Counted from the stretch's first letter, positions 1 through 12,064 are shown. The stretch is DNA of 64,000 nucleotides from Nephrocerus scutellatus (GCA_947095585.1 OX352765.1:23590254-23654253); one strand, 5' to 3'. Numbers and translations are program-made. The notes: generated from the sequence alone by a model not told the origin.

Positions 1-1071
1 ATGTTGAAAAACTAAGTCCCTCCATCGCTGCTCGTTCGAATGTATTGTTTTCCCTTTTCCGCTACAGCTGAAGCACCAAATTATTTGCTAAGTTTTTCAA
101 GTTTTCACACATTGGCTGTGTGTGTGTTGGATTGCGTTATGCTACGTTACGTTTATGCGATTGTGCGCATTGTTTACAACAACAACAACTATAATACGTG
201 TACTATTTTATTGTTGTTATTACATGTGTATTATATAAGTAAGCAGCATCAACAGCAAACAATGCATTGAATGTGTGCATAAATGTCTGTCCGTCTGTCT
301 GTCCTGTTTCTATTTATGTTCGCGTTAAGTGCTTTTATTTACTCTTTCGACAACCAACAATATTCGATTGTTGTTGATGATGGCATCATCGAGCGACGAG
401 CAAGGATTTGCAACGGGAACGGCAATGGCATCAAGGCGCGAAACTCTCGAAACAATCTCACGTCTCGTCGCGGTGATGCGTCGGCATTGGAGCGCAACCA
501 AAGCGACAGATTGGCATGGTTCCATATACAGCAAAAGGCAGCAGGACTACTGTACTGTGTTGGCTGTTTGTCTGGTTGTGTGCGACGGGATTGGAGCATC
601 GAGGAAAGTATACTAATGGCATATCCTGCGGCGAGGCGAGGATATTGCATTCAACTTGAAATATAATCGAATTGAAAAGTTGTCACTCACTCAGAAGTGA
701 GCATCGAGTGTTGTTGAACTAGGATTTTGTGATTGTGTTGCTTTGGATGTGTATCAATATCTAGACAGAGGTCCTCTGGATGCAAATAAAACATACGATG
801 AACCTTTGAATGCAACAAAAAATAATCCGATGTTTTACTTTACTGGTGATGTGTGGTGCATTCCAAGTTGAAGTGCCACTTAAGCAAAGTGGAACAAACG
901 AACAAACGATAGATAGTTACATAGTTGAAGAGAATGAGAATGAGAATGAAAGTTTAGTTATTAGTTTTAGATTAAAATCAATTTAAAGTGTAGTTAAAGT
1001 AGAAAAGAAGAAAAAGATGAAGGTATAATTAAGATAAAATTAAAAGAAAAAGTTTTCCAGCCGGTGTTAGT

Positions 1072-1269
1072 CTTGAACGATGCGTGAGCCTTGAACGATG
1101 TGTGGGCCTTGAACGATGCGTGATCCTTGAACGATGTGTGAGGCTTGAACGATGCGTGATCCTTGAACGATGTGTGAGGCTTGAACGATGCGTGATCCTT
1201 GAACGATTCGTGAGCCTTGAAGGATTCGTGAGCCTTGAATGATTCGTGAGCCTTAACCGATTCGTGATA
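1072..1269 (+). repeat. 18-bp minisatellite, about 11 copies
   Basis: The unit is close to CTTGAACGATGCGTGAGC and is repeated head to tail about 11 times. Variants alternate (GCGTGATC, TGTGAGGC, then ATTCGTGAGC in the last copies). Because 18 is a multiple of three, the - strand reads as a six-residue repeat of the type HESFKA/HTSFKD. Nothing outside the array supports a real protein, so I treat it as non-coding intronic DNA. Confidence 0.9.
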
Positions 1270-2635
1270 ATAGCCTTCCTCTTTACGGTATATTGTTCTC
1301 GAAACACATTTATATATCTGACAGACAGTCAGTAGATAATGAAACAATTAACATTTTTTAATTAATTTCGTTTTTAGTTAAATTAAATTAGCGTTCATCG
1401 TGCAAAGCAAATACAACGAACGACGAACAAGTGAACTGCAAATGCAACAAACACCAGGTGAAGTCTGCACTCTGACTGAAGAATTGCACAAAACAAAAAA
1501 AAACAACAACAACAATACTGATTCACACATGTACAGGATTATTCACTTCCCCTACTGGCTCTCACACGAACACGCCAATTGCAGATGGCACTCGCACTAC
1601 CTCCGATGCCAATCGAATGTGTTGCTTTTAGATTGCAATTAAACCGAATGGCGCAATTAATTGAATGTCCTCTGCATCATCGCGGTGTCATCGAGTGTAA
1701 TGTATGTGCGGTACAATGTAATGAGCATTAAAAATGCATTAAATGGGCAACATATTATTAACTCCTACACATGGGTACATATGTGCCCAGCACCGGTAGA
1801 AGGGTGGGTGCACGCCATTTTTATTGATTTTTTTATGGCCCTCGCGGATTTAATTCACGTGTGCTCTCTAAATTGACGGTGACAATTTTTAATGGCATAC
1901 CACTTTCTATGCAGAAAAAAGGCAGCAACAAAATCAACAACATCTAAAATAAAAGGCTTTTAATCGCACATGATCTTCCCCTCAAATATTGTATGACATT
2001 CTTTGTTGCGTGATGCATACTTTAGGGGTGGGCGGTAATGCAGCAGTCTACTACTAAAACCACCGCACTGACGGCGACCTCGATGACCATTCGATGGACG
2101 TATTACATTTTTGTTTCAGCTTAAAAACTAGCTTTGACGAACAGTATATAACATTCAGTTCTTTTGGACAGTTATTTAGATTTCAATCAGATAAAAGACC
2201 CACATTATTGCTCCTTTTAGTGGGATAATGAGGCCAATTCTTTAGCTATACCTCGAGTCAATTGCAGCAGCCGAAACCGTGGAAAAAAGCTCAGAAAAGC
2301 TTATATCCAATAAAGCAACAACTGCTTCTCGAGAGTTCTCTTCACCATGGAGTATAAGGATTTTTTGTAAATGGTTTATAAGACACTAGTCGCACCTATA
2401 TTTATATCTACGATTGGATGATTGATGATTGGATGTCTCGAAAGGACTCAATATTTGAGGAAGAGATATTTTCATTACAACAGTAGACACTGGTGAAGAA
2501 ACCAGAGGTGTCCTTCTGGCTTGCGCGAAGTGCAAATAATCTGACGTAATATAACAAGGCTGACCCAAGCTTTGCTATAGAGCTCTGCTTGAAATCAGGT
2601 TAAACTTGATCGTTACCAACGATTTGTGACTTGTG

Positions 2636-2905
2636 ATTTATTATTGGAGGTGATTTTAATGCAGAAACGCACATTGGGGATCGAGATTGACAACAACTAG
2701 AGAACTATTAAAAGCTATTCAAGAATACAAATTTGAAACTATATATTAACAGGCGAACCGACTCTGTACTGGACAAAAGAAATTTCCTAATTTGATAGAC
2801 TTTTACAAAAAAAGAAAAATCTCTAATAGGTGCAAATAGAAGACAGCTTGAATTTAAGTTCAGATTATTCCCCGATTATAGAGAGTATTTCAATAGGGAC
2901 GCTCG
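2636..2905 (+). mobile_element. LINE (jockey-like) endonuclease remnant
   Basis: Joining short frames on the + strand gives the end of an apurinic-type endonuclease of a non-LTR retrotransposon. An IIGGDFNAETHIG segment (the DFN catalytic motif) lies near 2640-2680. A CTGGACAAAAGAAA stretch near 2768 matches the usual THWP.DKRK region. DSLNLSSDYSPIIES lies near 2845-2890. The family normally has SDHSP at the last motif, and here His is replaced by Tyr. Stops and frame changes show that the piece is dead. No reverse-transcriptase part follows, because a mariner-like remnant begins about 100 bases later. Confidence 0.6.
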
Positions 2906-2984
2906 AAATTTGTAAGGTTAGAGCGGCCATGCTGTTATAGAAACATCATCAGTCAAATTTGTTGTGAGTAGTGTATGCCCAATC

Positions 2985-3228
2985 GGCATGGAAAGTTATA
3001 GCGTTGAATAACGTTTGCAAATCATCACATTTTTCTGTCAATATCAATGCTCCGTTCTGTGTGATTTTAATCCTCACCACAACCGTCCACCGTAATTTCG
3101 ACTATTCGATGTTTGGTGGCCAAAATCGAGTCAACCGTTTCGATAAATAATAATCAGCCAACACCAATACGTCACAGAAACGCAAGGTCTGCTAAAAACA
3201 TCGCTGCTATACGAGAGAGAAAAAATAT
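2985..3228 (+). mobile_element. Mariner/IS630-like transposase N-terminus, degraded
   Basis: In shifting + strand frames the DNA encodes pieces of the helix-turn-helix part of an IS630/Tc1/mariner transposase. A QYQCSV...HHNRP stretch lies near 3035-3090. LVAKIESTVSINNN and then QPTPIRHRNARSAKNIAAIRE lie at about 3115-3215. The family pattern is a TGSVNN linker, then QPTP, then NARS.ENIAAV. Several frameshifts are present. The remnant stops exactly where the AAATCCCA repeat array starts, so the rest was lost or replaced. Confidence 0.6.
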
Positions 3229-4535
3229 TAAATCAAATTTCCAAATCCAAAATCAAAATCCCAATATACAAAACCCATTTGGGTAAAGCAATAAAATTCA
3301 AAAGAACCAAATCCCATTGATACATTGATACAAAGCAAAAAATATTAAGTCAAATTTCCAAATACAAAATCCGAAAAACAAAATCCCAATTTACAAAATT
3401 TAATTTGGGATAGTAACGAAATCCCAAAGAACAAAATCCCAAACAAAAAATATTTAATCAAATTTCTAAATAAAAAACCCCAAAATCAAAATCCCTATTT
3501 ACAAAATATAACTGGGGATAGTAACGAAATCCCATTGATACAAATCGCAAACATAAAATATTAAATTAAATTTCCAAATCCAAAATCCCAAAAACAAAAT
3601 CCAAATTTACAAAATTTAATTTGGGATAGTAACGAAATCCCAAACAATAAATCAAATTTCTAAATAAAAAACCCCAAAATCAAAATCCCTATTTACAAAA
3701 TACAACTGGGGATAGTAACGAAATCCGAGAGAACAAAATCCCATTGATACAAATCGCAAACATAAAATATTAAATTAAATTTCCAAATCCAAAATCCCAA
3801 AAACAAAATCCAAATTTACAAAATTTAATTTTGGATAGTAACGAAATCCCAAAGAACAAAATCCCAAACAAAAAATATTAAATCAAATTTCTAAATAAAA
3901 AACCCCAAAATCAAAATCCCTATTTACAAAATATAACTGGGGATAGTAACGAAATCCCAGAGAACAAAATCCCATTGATACAAATCGCAAACATAAAATA
4001 TTAAATTAAATTTCCAAATCCAAAATCCCAAAATCATAATTCCTATTAACAAAATACTAATTTACAAAATCCCACTTCCCAAAGTCTTCTTTGTGAATAT
4101 TTATTACAAATGTGGCCATATTAAAATTAATTTCTACATCAATAAATTTTCTATAGTTTCTCTTCTTTGGGATTCTTTTACTTGGGATTTTGTTAATTGG
4201 GTTTTAAATTTTGGGATTTATTTTGCGTTTGGGATTTTGTCGCGGTGGGATTTTATTTTACAATTACATTTTTTGCTTTTAAGAGATGTTTTATGCGCAC
4301 ATTTGACAGTGGGTTTTTGATTTTGGGATTTTGAATTAGAGAATAAGATTTTGGGAAAGCATAGGTACCCAACCCATCTAAAACCTGCCCATATAATTTC
4401 CCAAAACACCTCTTATAAGCAAGCAATCTAACTGGTAATTGGGATTTGGCTAATTGGGATTCTGCTTATTGGGATTTTGGTATTGGGAATTATTTTTTGT
4501 TTGGGATTTAGTATTAAATGGATTTTATTTGCTCA
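3228..4535. repeat. AAATCCCA / TGGGATTT repeat block with strand switch
   Basis: From 3228 to about 4080 the + strand is a degenerate tandem array of AAATCCCA-containing pieces. A recognisable longer unit (CCCCAAAATCAAAATCCC followed by GGGGATAGTAACGAAATCCC) starts near 3477, 3671 and 3901, so the longer period is about 190-230 bp. From about 4140 to 4520 the complementary word TGGGATTTTG dominates, so the block as a whole is a large imperfect foldback. Related words recur at 30340-30560 and at 58500-59880, which marks a dispersed repeat family. Short open frames in the block look like chance. Confidence 0.85.
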
Positions 4536-7221
4536 CTGATAAACAGGCTGCAGCAGGCTGGAAGTAAGTTTAGAGCCGTCAGCGAAGAACTGCACTACTT
4601 CAGTTTCCGCTATTGAGCCAATTCTCCAGAATTCTCTGGAGGGGGCATGTAGTCAGAAGAATAAAACAGTATAGTGTATTCAAGATTCGCCAGTTTGTTC
4701 TTTTGCGAATCGATTATCGTTGAGTATCCATTAATTTACTGTTAAGAGTCATGCTGAGTAGCTGCCTATCTGCCTATCGATGATCGACTGGTAGAAGGTG
4801 AACCATAACCTCTAAATGTCATTCTCAGAGCTCCACTAATATACAGACAGACTCCTTTTTTGCAGCCCAGTCATAATTTTTGACAAGTGTAAGTTTAAAG
4901 TGTTAACGCAAAAGTACAAGTCTTCCTTATAAAATTCTCTCACGCGCTATATCTCGTATATCATATCCACCGGTGCAGCAAAAATTTCCAAAGTCATCAC
5001 GATCATCATCCTCATCATCATCAAATAGACAGAATCATAAATCCGTCAGAAGTTGCAGTATAGCGTCCAGCATCAGCAAACGCGACGATCGATGACAAAT
5101 TTGTACGTCAAAGAAGAGGAATAAGGACACCGTGCGCGCAGAACCCATTAATTGCCAAAGGAAATTGTAAATAAAGCGCCGCGCGCAAAAAAAAGGATGA
5201 GCAAAAAAGCTGGATGGCAGAAGAAAATATCGAAATAAAATCCCGGACTAAATCTTTGAAGGATCCTTAGAACAAAATTCAAACTGTTCTCTGGTTTTTG
5301 TCGAATCGAACGACCCAATCAAGTGAATTGAAAGGTCCTGCATTATGTGTGCATATAGCAGAGATGAGTTTCAAAAGAAGCCTTCAGCTGGATGCACTTT
5401 GAGAGACCATTTTTATTCAGTTGGCTGGTTGTCTGTTCTGCAGGCTTGCATTGAATATCACCGAATGGAGCTGCACTGCGATCCATATGTTGGACAAAAA
5501 TGAGCAAAACATTCTCACCAAAATTGTCCCGTCCATCCGACTGCTGCACGGGAGCGAGCACGACACGACAATGTGGAGTCGGTACACGAACCAAATCGCA
5601 AAAAGGTTTCCATCTGCAAGCAAAATGGAAAGAAAAAATATCCCAGAAATATCTGCTGATGGTGTTTTTTTTGTTGTTGTTGTTGTTGTTGTCTTCTTCC
5701 CCTCAATCTTTGTATTGCCACTCTATGCGCTCTGCGAATAGCCGGTGACTCTGAATGTTTACGCTTAGAACAACCAGAGCGTGGACCTTAAAGACAACAA
5801 AAAACTCAAACAAACAAAACCCCGAATTGCAATCGTCACAGGGATGCAAGGAAGGAAGAAAAATTGGCTGCGATTTTATGCTTCCGCACAGCAGCCACAA
5901 TGGCATCGTATTCGAAGTGTAGTCCTGATGTGCACTCTCTATGTACTCCATCAGAGTTCCGTTGTCCTGCAAATGAATTAACTAACGATCGCGACTTCTG
6001 ATGTATATGCACGCGTTGCACGCTGTTTTTCTTCGCAGAGTTCTTCCTTCGAAACAACTCTGCTGCACCTTGTTGGTTGTTCCGCATGATGTGTTTTTTG
6101 CCTTTTCCTCCTTCTTTGTTGTACCTTTGTGTTTTTGTTGTTGTTGTCGTATACAATATTATTTTGGCAACACTGCTTCCGTAACCCTTCACCGGTCTGG
6201 AATTTAGACGCTTTGTGTCTGCCAATTTTACTCAATGAGTGAGAAAGAGAGAGCGATTAGAAGAGAAAGAAAAGATAAGAGACCGAATATAAAGTGGGTA
6301 AGTGCGCGGGAATTCCAATTTTTTTGTTACGGTTTTTATTTGAGTCGATCGGCCAGCGGCGGCATCCTTTCATGACCAACTCTTGGACTGCATGTATATC
6401 TTTGGACATCTCTCGTATCAAAGGTTTTAGCTTTTTTTTTCTTCTTCTTCTTGATTTAAGCTTTTTTTTTTGTGTGCCATCTTCCTTTTAATTATATATG
6501 CAAATTATTTGCCTGATGCGTGTGATGCGGCGATGATGATGGCGATGTCGATGTCGATGATATTGACGGAAAGTAAAATTAATCCTCGTGTATGTACAAG
6601 TGCTTGCGTACTGAGGAAACGATCTCAGCAAAAAATTGCTAATTAACAATTCCTGCAAAAATAACCGCTTATCAAGTGCGGTACGATGGCTATGACGCGA
6701 CAGGAGATGGATATGGTCAGAATCGTGAGTGATGCACGGTTTGAGGCGGCGATGACGAGGTCTGACAAATTATTAAAAATATTTTTATGCAAATATTTTA
6801 AGATAAGGGAAGTTAAGAGCTGCTTAAGTGATTGGTGTTCAAGTCACGCTATTCTGATGGTGACATCTGCCTTGCGCGAGCTGGTAATGTGAGGATGTGT
6901 ATTGTGTACATCCTTTCGTTTTTGTATTTTTAAACTTGAGGTAATAGTTGGTTAGTTTGTTATTTGTTCTTTAAATTCTTTAATTTATTTAAAAGGTTTT
7001 ACAAAATTAAACATAATAAGTATATTAAGTATCGAAAAATGAATGTGCATAATAAAGAACATACGACAATGACAATTCTGTCGTCTGTCGGAGGTTTGAC
7101 TTTAAATAGAGGGTTGTAACGAAGTTTCTATCGCTACGAACCCTGTGTCTAATTTTCTGTTATATCCGTCTCCAAGTCAAGTCACCAAGTAGATAAGCTA
7201 AATGTTTTATATTGGCATTTC

Positions 7222-7310
7222 GAATGAATAAAACAATTTGATTAAAATAATGACTTTTATGTTATTTATTATAATATCAAGTTCTACCGGACTTAATAAA
7301 ACGACAGAAA
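7222..7310 (+). mobile_element. 3' end of a mariner-like element (same family as 15345-15990)
   Basis: The stretch beginning CGAATGAATAAAACAATTTG is the same, in opposite orientation, as the DNA just downstream of the transposase stop in the - strand element at 15345-15990. The first 24 bases match exactly. The shared region continues, with small changes, through AGTTCTACCGGACTTAATAAAA at about 7278-7300. No transposase coding sequence was recognised to the left, so only the tail survives. Confidence 0.6.
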
Positions 7311-8637
7311 TATTACTTTAGTCGTTTGTGCGTTGGATTCAAATTTCGAATTCTCGCGAAAGTCTTGCCTACGCCTGATAATAACACCTGTCATGGAAAA
7401 CTTATAAATTTGACTTTCGTAAATGGCTTTAAATTGTAGGTCCCATCCAATTGTGTGCAAGAAAACAACACGCACAGTACGAATGGTAGCGAGTATTTTT
7501 AGCACTGCAGACCCCGACTGGTTTTTTTGATTAATCTTCAGAGTTTAAATTTATTCAGCTTAAATAATTATAATAGTGATACAATAATTCTTTCCCACTG
7601 TCCACATACACTTCCCACATAAAATACTTGTCGCTGACGCTGTGCCAGAGGTACCATTAAGGACATGTGTTGAGATTATTAGTCGAACCTACCATTATGT
7701 ATGTCATAGTGAAATATTTATTTACTTTATCATCGAAGAGGATTCGGTTCGGAGGGCCATACAAGCGAGCCAGACCAAAGCTACACTGCAACGAAAGCGT
7801 AGACCAGGACGCTCAGAGTTTAGGGATTCCAAGCTGAATGACATCGTAATCATCATCATATTTACCTCTAAAAACTCCGGTCATTCCTAAAAAAAATCTA
7901 GCCGATGTCATCTAAATTAAGGATGATGACATCGAATCGAAATCGGAACCCAAAGAAAGGGTTTAATGCAGGATGCCAAAACCGGATCCCGGCTGTAGAG
8001 CCGACAATATTGATGATATTTCCAAATTGTCAGAAGAAAAATATAAAAAATGTACGCATTCGACAATTACCTCTAATTGTCGCTGAATACCACAGATACG
8101 CATTTATTCCACGCATTATCTATCTAACTGCCGTGTCGTTCGCGTTCCTCGGTTTTTTCCATCTTCATCCAAACCCACAGCAAAATTAATGTTGTAGATA
8201 CTATTAATGCCCCATAAATACGCAAATTTTTCTAATTATGCAACACTTCATTGTGTTTCGTGGCGTGTTCCCATCTGTTTTCGCTAATGTGACATTCATT
8301 CCCACTTTTCAATGCGTAATGTCATTTTTAATTTTTAATTTGCCACGCGGTAGTTTTTTTTTTTTTTGGGAAATAAATGATCGCAGCCTCAGCAGCAGTG
8401 CTAATCAGGAGTTATCTCTCGCAGCTAAATGTGTGCGAGATAAACTGCCGATCCGGGTGTATACCGAGTTGAAGTATCAACAAAGGAGTGTATCTATATA
8501 TACTGCCTTGGTATAAAGATATCAAAATATTTGTTTGCTATTTAGATATTTTTTTATAGCTGGCGATCGCTCGAAGACTGTTCAGTTTTTATTCCGACGA
8601 CCGACGGGTATATATGCGAAAGCAAACACAATACAAG

Positions 8638-8660
8638 TGAGTGTGTGTGTGTGTGTGTAT
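8638..8660 (+). repeat. GT dinucleotide microsatellite
   Basis: A short run of GTGTGTGT followed by ATGTATGT. It accounts for the polyhistidine/threonine-like segment of a 140-residue - strand open frame that crosses it. Confidence 0.9.
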
Positions 8661-9401
8661 GTATGTGAGTGCTACGCTTCGATGAGCACGAATTACTTAT
8701 GTAAATGATTAACCCAGAATACAGCATCATTAAGACGACTTTTTGTTTTGATATCTTCTGTGCGCATGCGTACGTACATAGAGGCCCTCGAGTAGAGATG
8801 CTGCCGCTTCGTTGATTATCTTTATGTTTGGTACTTAAGATACTGGCCATCAGACGACGGAAACAATGAAATCCATAGCACACACCAAACAGTAAATATG
8901 CAGAGCAGATACTCGTATCTTCTATCTTTCGATATCGCCTATCCTGGGTGACAAAATCATCACACATTCCCATCATTAAAATCGAAATTATTCCGCTTTA
9001 GTCGATCGTCTCGATTTTCAAATTTTCAAAAAAGAACAACAAAAAAAAAATGGACAAAGCCCAACGCAAACTCGAACGAATTCGAGCGCGATGCGATAAC
9101 AGCTGATAAGCCGTCGACATGGAGAGCAACGCAGGGGAATAAATTAAAATTCCTCATTAAATTAATGAATTTTTATTGGAAACTTGTTGAGCAATAAATC
9201 TTCTTAAAGAGCGGATGGAACGCACCTGTCTGGTTTGTTTGGTTGGTATCCATATATGCGCTCATAGTTTAGATTTTATAGGCGCGGGGGATGATAGAGA
9301 TAGAGTTTAGGAAGAAATTTCGTAGAAATTAGATGGCAACTCGTTAAGTGTTACTCTCCTCTTCTCCTCGCCTTTCTCCTTCTTATTCTCCTTCTCTTTC
9401 G

Positions 9402-9760
9402 GTTTTTCCTTCTGTCTTCTCTGTCTTCTCTGTCTTCTCTGTTTTCTCTGTCTTCTCTGTCTTCTCTGTCTTCTCTGTTTTCTCTGTCTTCTCTGTTTTC
9501 TCTGTCTTCTCTGTCTTCTCTGTCTTCTCTGTCTTCTCTGACTTCTCTGTCTTCTCTGTCTTCTCTGTATTCTCTGTATTCTCTGTCTTCTCTGTCTTCT
9601 CTGTCTTCTCTGTCTTCTCTGTCCTCTCTGTCTTCTATGTCTTCTCTGTCTTCTCTGTCTTCTCTGTCTTCTCTGTCTTCTCTGTCTTCTCTGTCTTCTC
9701 TGACTTCTCTGTCTTCTCTGTCTTCTCTGTATTCTCTGTATTCTCTGTCTTTGTTTTCTG
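9402..9760 (+). repeat. 9-bp minisatellite (TCTGTCTTC)n
   Basis: About forty head-to-tail copies of TCTGTCTTC with scattered point variants (TCTGTTTTC, TCTGACTTC, TCTGTATTC). It then decays into irregular pyrimidine-rich DNA to about 9950. A block containing the TCTGACTTC variant and nearby TCTGTATTC pairs occurs twice (near 9535-9580 and 9700-9745), which shows a segmental duplication inside the array. Reading frames through it give only SVF or SSL tripeptide runs and are not genes. Confidence 0.95.
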
Positions 9761-11249
9761 TCTTCGGTCTCCTGTCTTCTGTCTTTTTTCTTCTGTCTTA
9801 TGTCTTCTGTCTTTTGTTTCTGTTTCTTTTTTTTGTTTCTGTTTCGTTTTTTGTTTCTGTTTCTCTGTTTCTATTCCTATTCCTTTTTTCTCTTTTTCCT
9901 TCTTTCTCTTTACCTTTTTCTTTGTCTCTTTCTCTTCCTCTTCCTCTTTAAAAAACTTAATATGACAAAAGCTTAAACACGTCTTCCCCGCTTTACATTC
10001 GGTCGTTGCGCTTCTCACCTACGTATAAATAGTCAGAGCGCATGCGCGCAGGATATCACAATCGTACTATACATAGACCAACACACACACAAAGTAAATA
10101 TTTGCGAATGAAAATCATTAAGTAATTCGATATGAATGAGTTGAGGTTTTTGGATTCGATGTCGTCTCTTCCACGTATATAGCAATCGCGCCTACCTTAT
10201 TGATTCAATTCGATTGAAACTTTGGTGGAAAGTGCAGGAGAGGAGTGAATCCAATCGAATAATTCTGTGCAGCGCATATAGCGTCTTCCACGCCCATTAA
10301 CAATTGCGGTGCAAATCGGTTACTGGATGCCGGCATTTACGTATATGTACCTCCACCTGGATGCTCAGTCGCATCCATCGCGGAGTAAATGACGTGTGCA
10401 GATGATGATGATGATGGCGATCAAAATTTGTCGTTGGCGTTATGCGAATGCGCGTACCCCGAAGCGTGCATGATTTGTTGTCATCGGGCTATCTTCGCGA
10501 CTTCTTCTCTTCGTATAACGATAATCCAACCGTCGGATTCAGACTAAAACACAGTCCTCTCGTTTCGGCTGAATATCTTTGCGACCCAAGCGGTCGCAGA
10601 TGATGCGCTGATAAAATAATAATATTTGTCAGGACAGACCAGAGCCTAGCGACCAGTCGTCCTGTTACGCTCATGATGACAAGTAATAAGCCGCGCCGAA
10701 GACGATGAATAAGCAGTAGAAGGAAGACCAAGCAATAGAGAGACAATAAAAGTCTCTGTTGAGACTTTTCCCTGGAAACCCCCATCAGAAAAAGATTGAA
10801 GACCCTGATCGGTTCCCCCATCTCTTCGTTTATATATTTTTTGCTCTTTGTCAAGTCTTCGCCCAAATTTGTCTCCTTTTGTTGGTAAAAGCAGCGCCGA
10901 AATAAAATTAATAACAAGCGACGGCGCATTGCCGATTCAATATTCTAAAGCAAAGCTTTTGTTTGTGGCGGGCATGCGCTCCTCAGTCGTATAGGTATAT
11001 AGATAGTACTCTGTTTTGACAGAGACGTGCACCTTCAACGAGTCGTCGTCGTGTGATGTGGTGACTTGGTGACACATTGAAAATTACTCAACTGAAAATA
11101 GATATGTAGCGCGATCGTTGACCGGCGGCGATCGACGGACCGCCAAAGAAAAATTAAATATTTTGACATTTGTAGTCAATGCCTGCTTGAGTGACTTGTC
11201 GTTTGATAAAATCTTAATAATTTCCCCTCCCCTACCTCTCTAATTACAG

Positions 11250-11720
11250 CTTCTTGTTGGCAGTGGTCAGACAACAACAGCAGCCGCAAGTGCCCAATCA
11301 CCGATATCGGGTGCAAATGCACCATCGCTATCACCATCTGGCGGCTCTGGAACTGGTGTACCTTCTGGAGCATTGAGTCCTGGTGGAATTTCACAAACAT
11401 CAAATGCTGCAGCATCTGCAGCGCCGGGCAGCGGTGGTAGTGGCAGTGCCGGCGGAGGAGCAGGCGGTGCTGGCAATAGTGTTGCGGGCACTGGAAATGG
11501 AGGAACTTCTTGTTGTGAAAATGGCCGGCCAATTATGACAGATCCTGTATCAGGACAAACGGTTTGTTCGTGTCAATACGATTCGGCCCGATTGGCGCTG
11601 TCCAGCTATTCGAGGATACAAACAGCTGGCGTTGGCGTCTATGGCACACCGTACCCGTCGACAGATCAGAATCCATATCCCAGCATCGGTGTGGACAGTT
11701 CAGCGTTCTATTCGCCTCTT
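11250..11720 (+). CDS. caup: Iroquois-class homeobox gene, N-terminal internal exon (partial CDS)
   Basis: This exon is 471 bases, exactly 157 codons, phase 0 at both ends. The acceptor is TAATTACAG before 11250. The donor is GTGAGT from 11721. Residues 1-87 are rich in Ser, Gly, Ala and Thr (low complexity, probably disordered). Residues 88-111 are the conserved cysteine segment CCENGRPIMTDPVSG...CSCQYD, which is diagnostic of insect Iroquois proteins. VGVYGTPYPSTDQNPYPSIG and SAFYSPL follow. The protein is a nuclear transcription factor. Fly ara and caup prepattern proneural genes and body-wall and wing territories. As I remember the family, the NAPSLSPSGG and SGALSP...SQTSNAA stretches and DSARLALSSYSR fit caupolican better than araucan, and mirror less well; the paralogue call rests on memory. 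The start codon is not in this exon: phase 0 at Leu-Leu implies a short upstream exon. Unspliced read-through would add 49 codons, to a stop ending at 11867. Confidence 0.9.
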
Positions 11721-11999
11721 GTGAGTATTCCTTTGGGCATTTTTATTAATATAAATTATTCTTTAAGTATAAAAATGTCTATGCAAATGTTTGTGGCGCG
11801 GCAGACCGTTGTACTACAACTACATAACCATAACTTCTCTCGACCCTTCGTGTTGTGCGTCTCTTAATTTTTAAACTGCACATAAATAGAAGAGACCTAC
11901 AGTTGCGAAGCCATATCCGAAGGTTGACATTGAAATTATTACTCTGGGACGTTTGTCAGAAATTCTGAAGTGGTTCGGGTTAGTGATACTTTTTTTTGT

Positions 12000-12064
12000 C
12001 TTTTCCTAGGATTCGAACTTCAAACCTGCCGCTCAATAGTTCAGCGCACTAATCACTATGGAAA
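12000..12064 (-). repeat. tRNA-like SINE fragment, possible
   Basis: On the - strand the DNA reads ATAGTGATTAGTGCGCTGAA, and about 20 bases later AGTTCGAATCC. This resembles the internal A and B boxes of a RNA polymerase III promoter in a tRNA-derived SINE. The 3' side runs into a short A/T-rich tract. The acceptor stem does not pair, so it is not a functional tRNA. Confidence 0.35.

Larger units (their letters stand above)
1..11249 (+). other. Upstream intron or 5' flank of the Iroquois gene
   Basis: No exon of the gene was recognised here. The right edge is a clear 3' splice site: a pyrimidine-rich run just before 11249 ends in AG at 11248-11249, and the open frame follows at once. The first coding exon of fly Iroquois genes is short and starts near a MAAYTQFGY-like peptide. 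I looked for that in this stretch and did not find it, so the start codon is probably left of the window. The repeats and transposon pieces are listed separately. The remaining parts (1-1060, 1280-2630, 4536-7220, 7320-9400, 9770-11249) hold only short overlapping open frames on both strands and microsatellites, such as a GT run near 8638-8660 and TTG runs near 5670-5695. Regulatory DNA is plausible but not visible. Confidence 0.6.

Noticed and set aside
283..666. 127-codon + strand frame with a hydrophobic signal-like N-terminus
   Set aside because: Two other frames, one on each strand, are open over the same bases; the downstream part has no recognisable feature and no splice context.
5343..6235. 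Cluster of overlapping open frames on both strands suggesting a gene
   Set aside because: Six mutually overlapping frames with TTG/CAA runs and no family signature; more likely unique intronic or regulatory DNA.
8554..8976. 140-codon - strand frame
   Set aside because: It runs through a GT microsatellite and shows no conserved segment.
9348..9965. 205-codon + strand frame and 127-codon - strand frame
   Set aside because: Pure products of the TCTGTCTTC array and its pyrimidine-rich flank; no domain.
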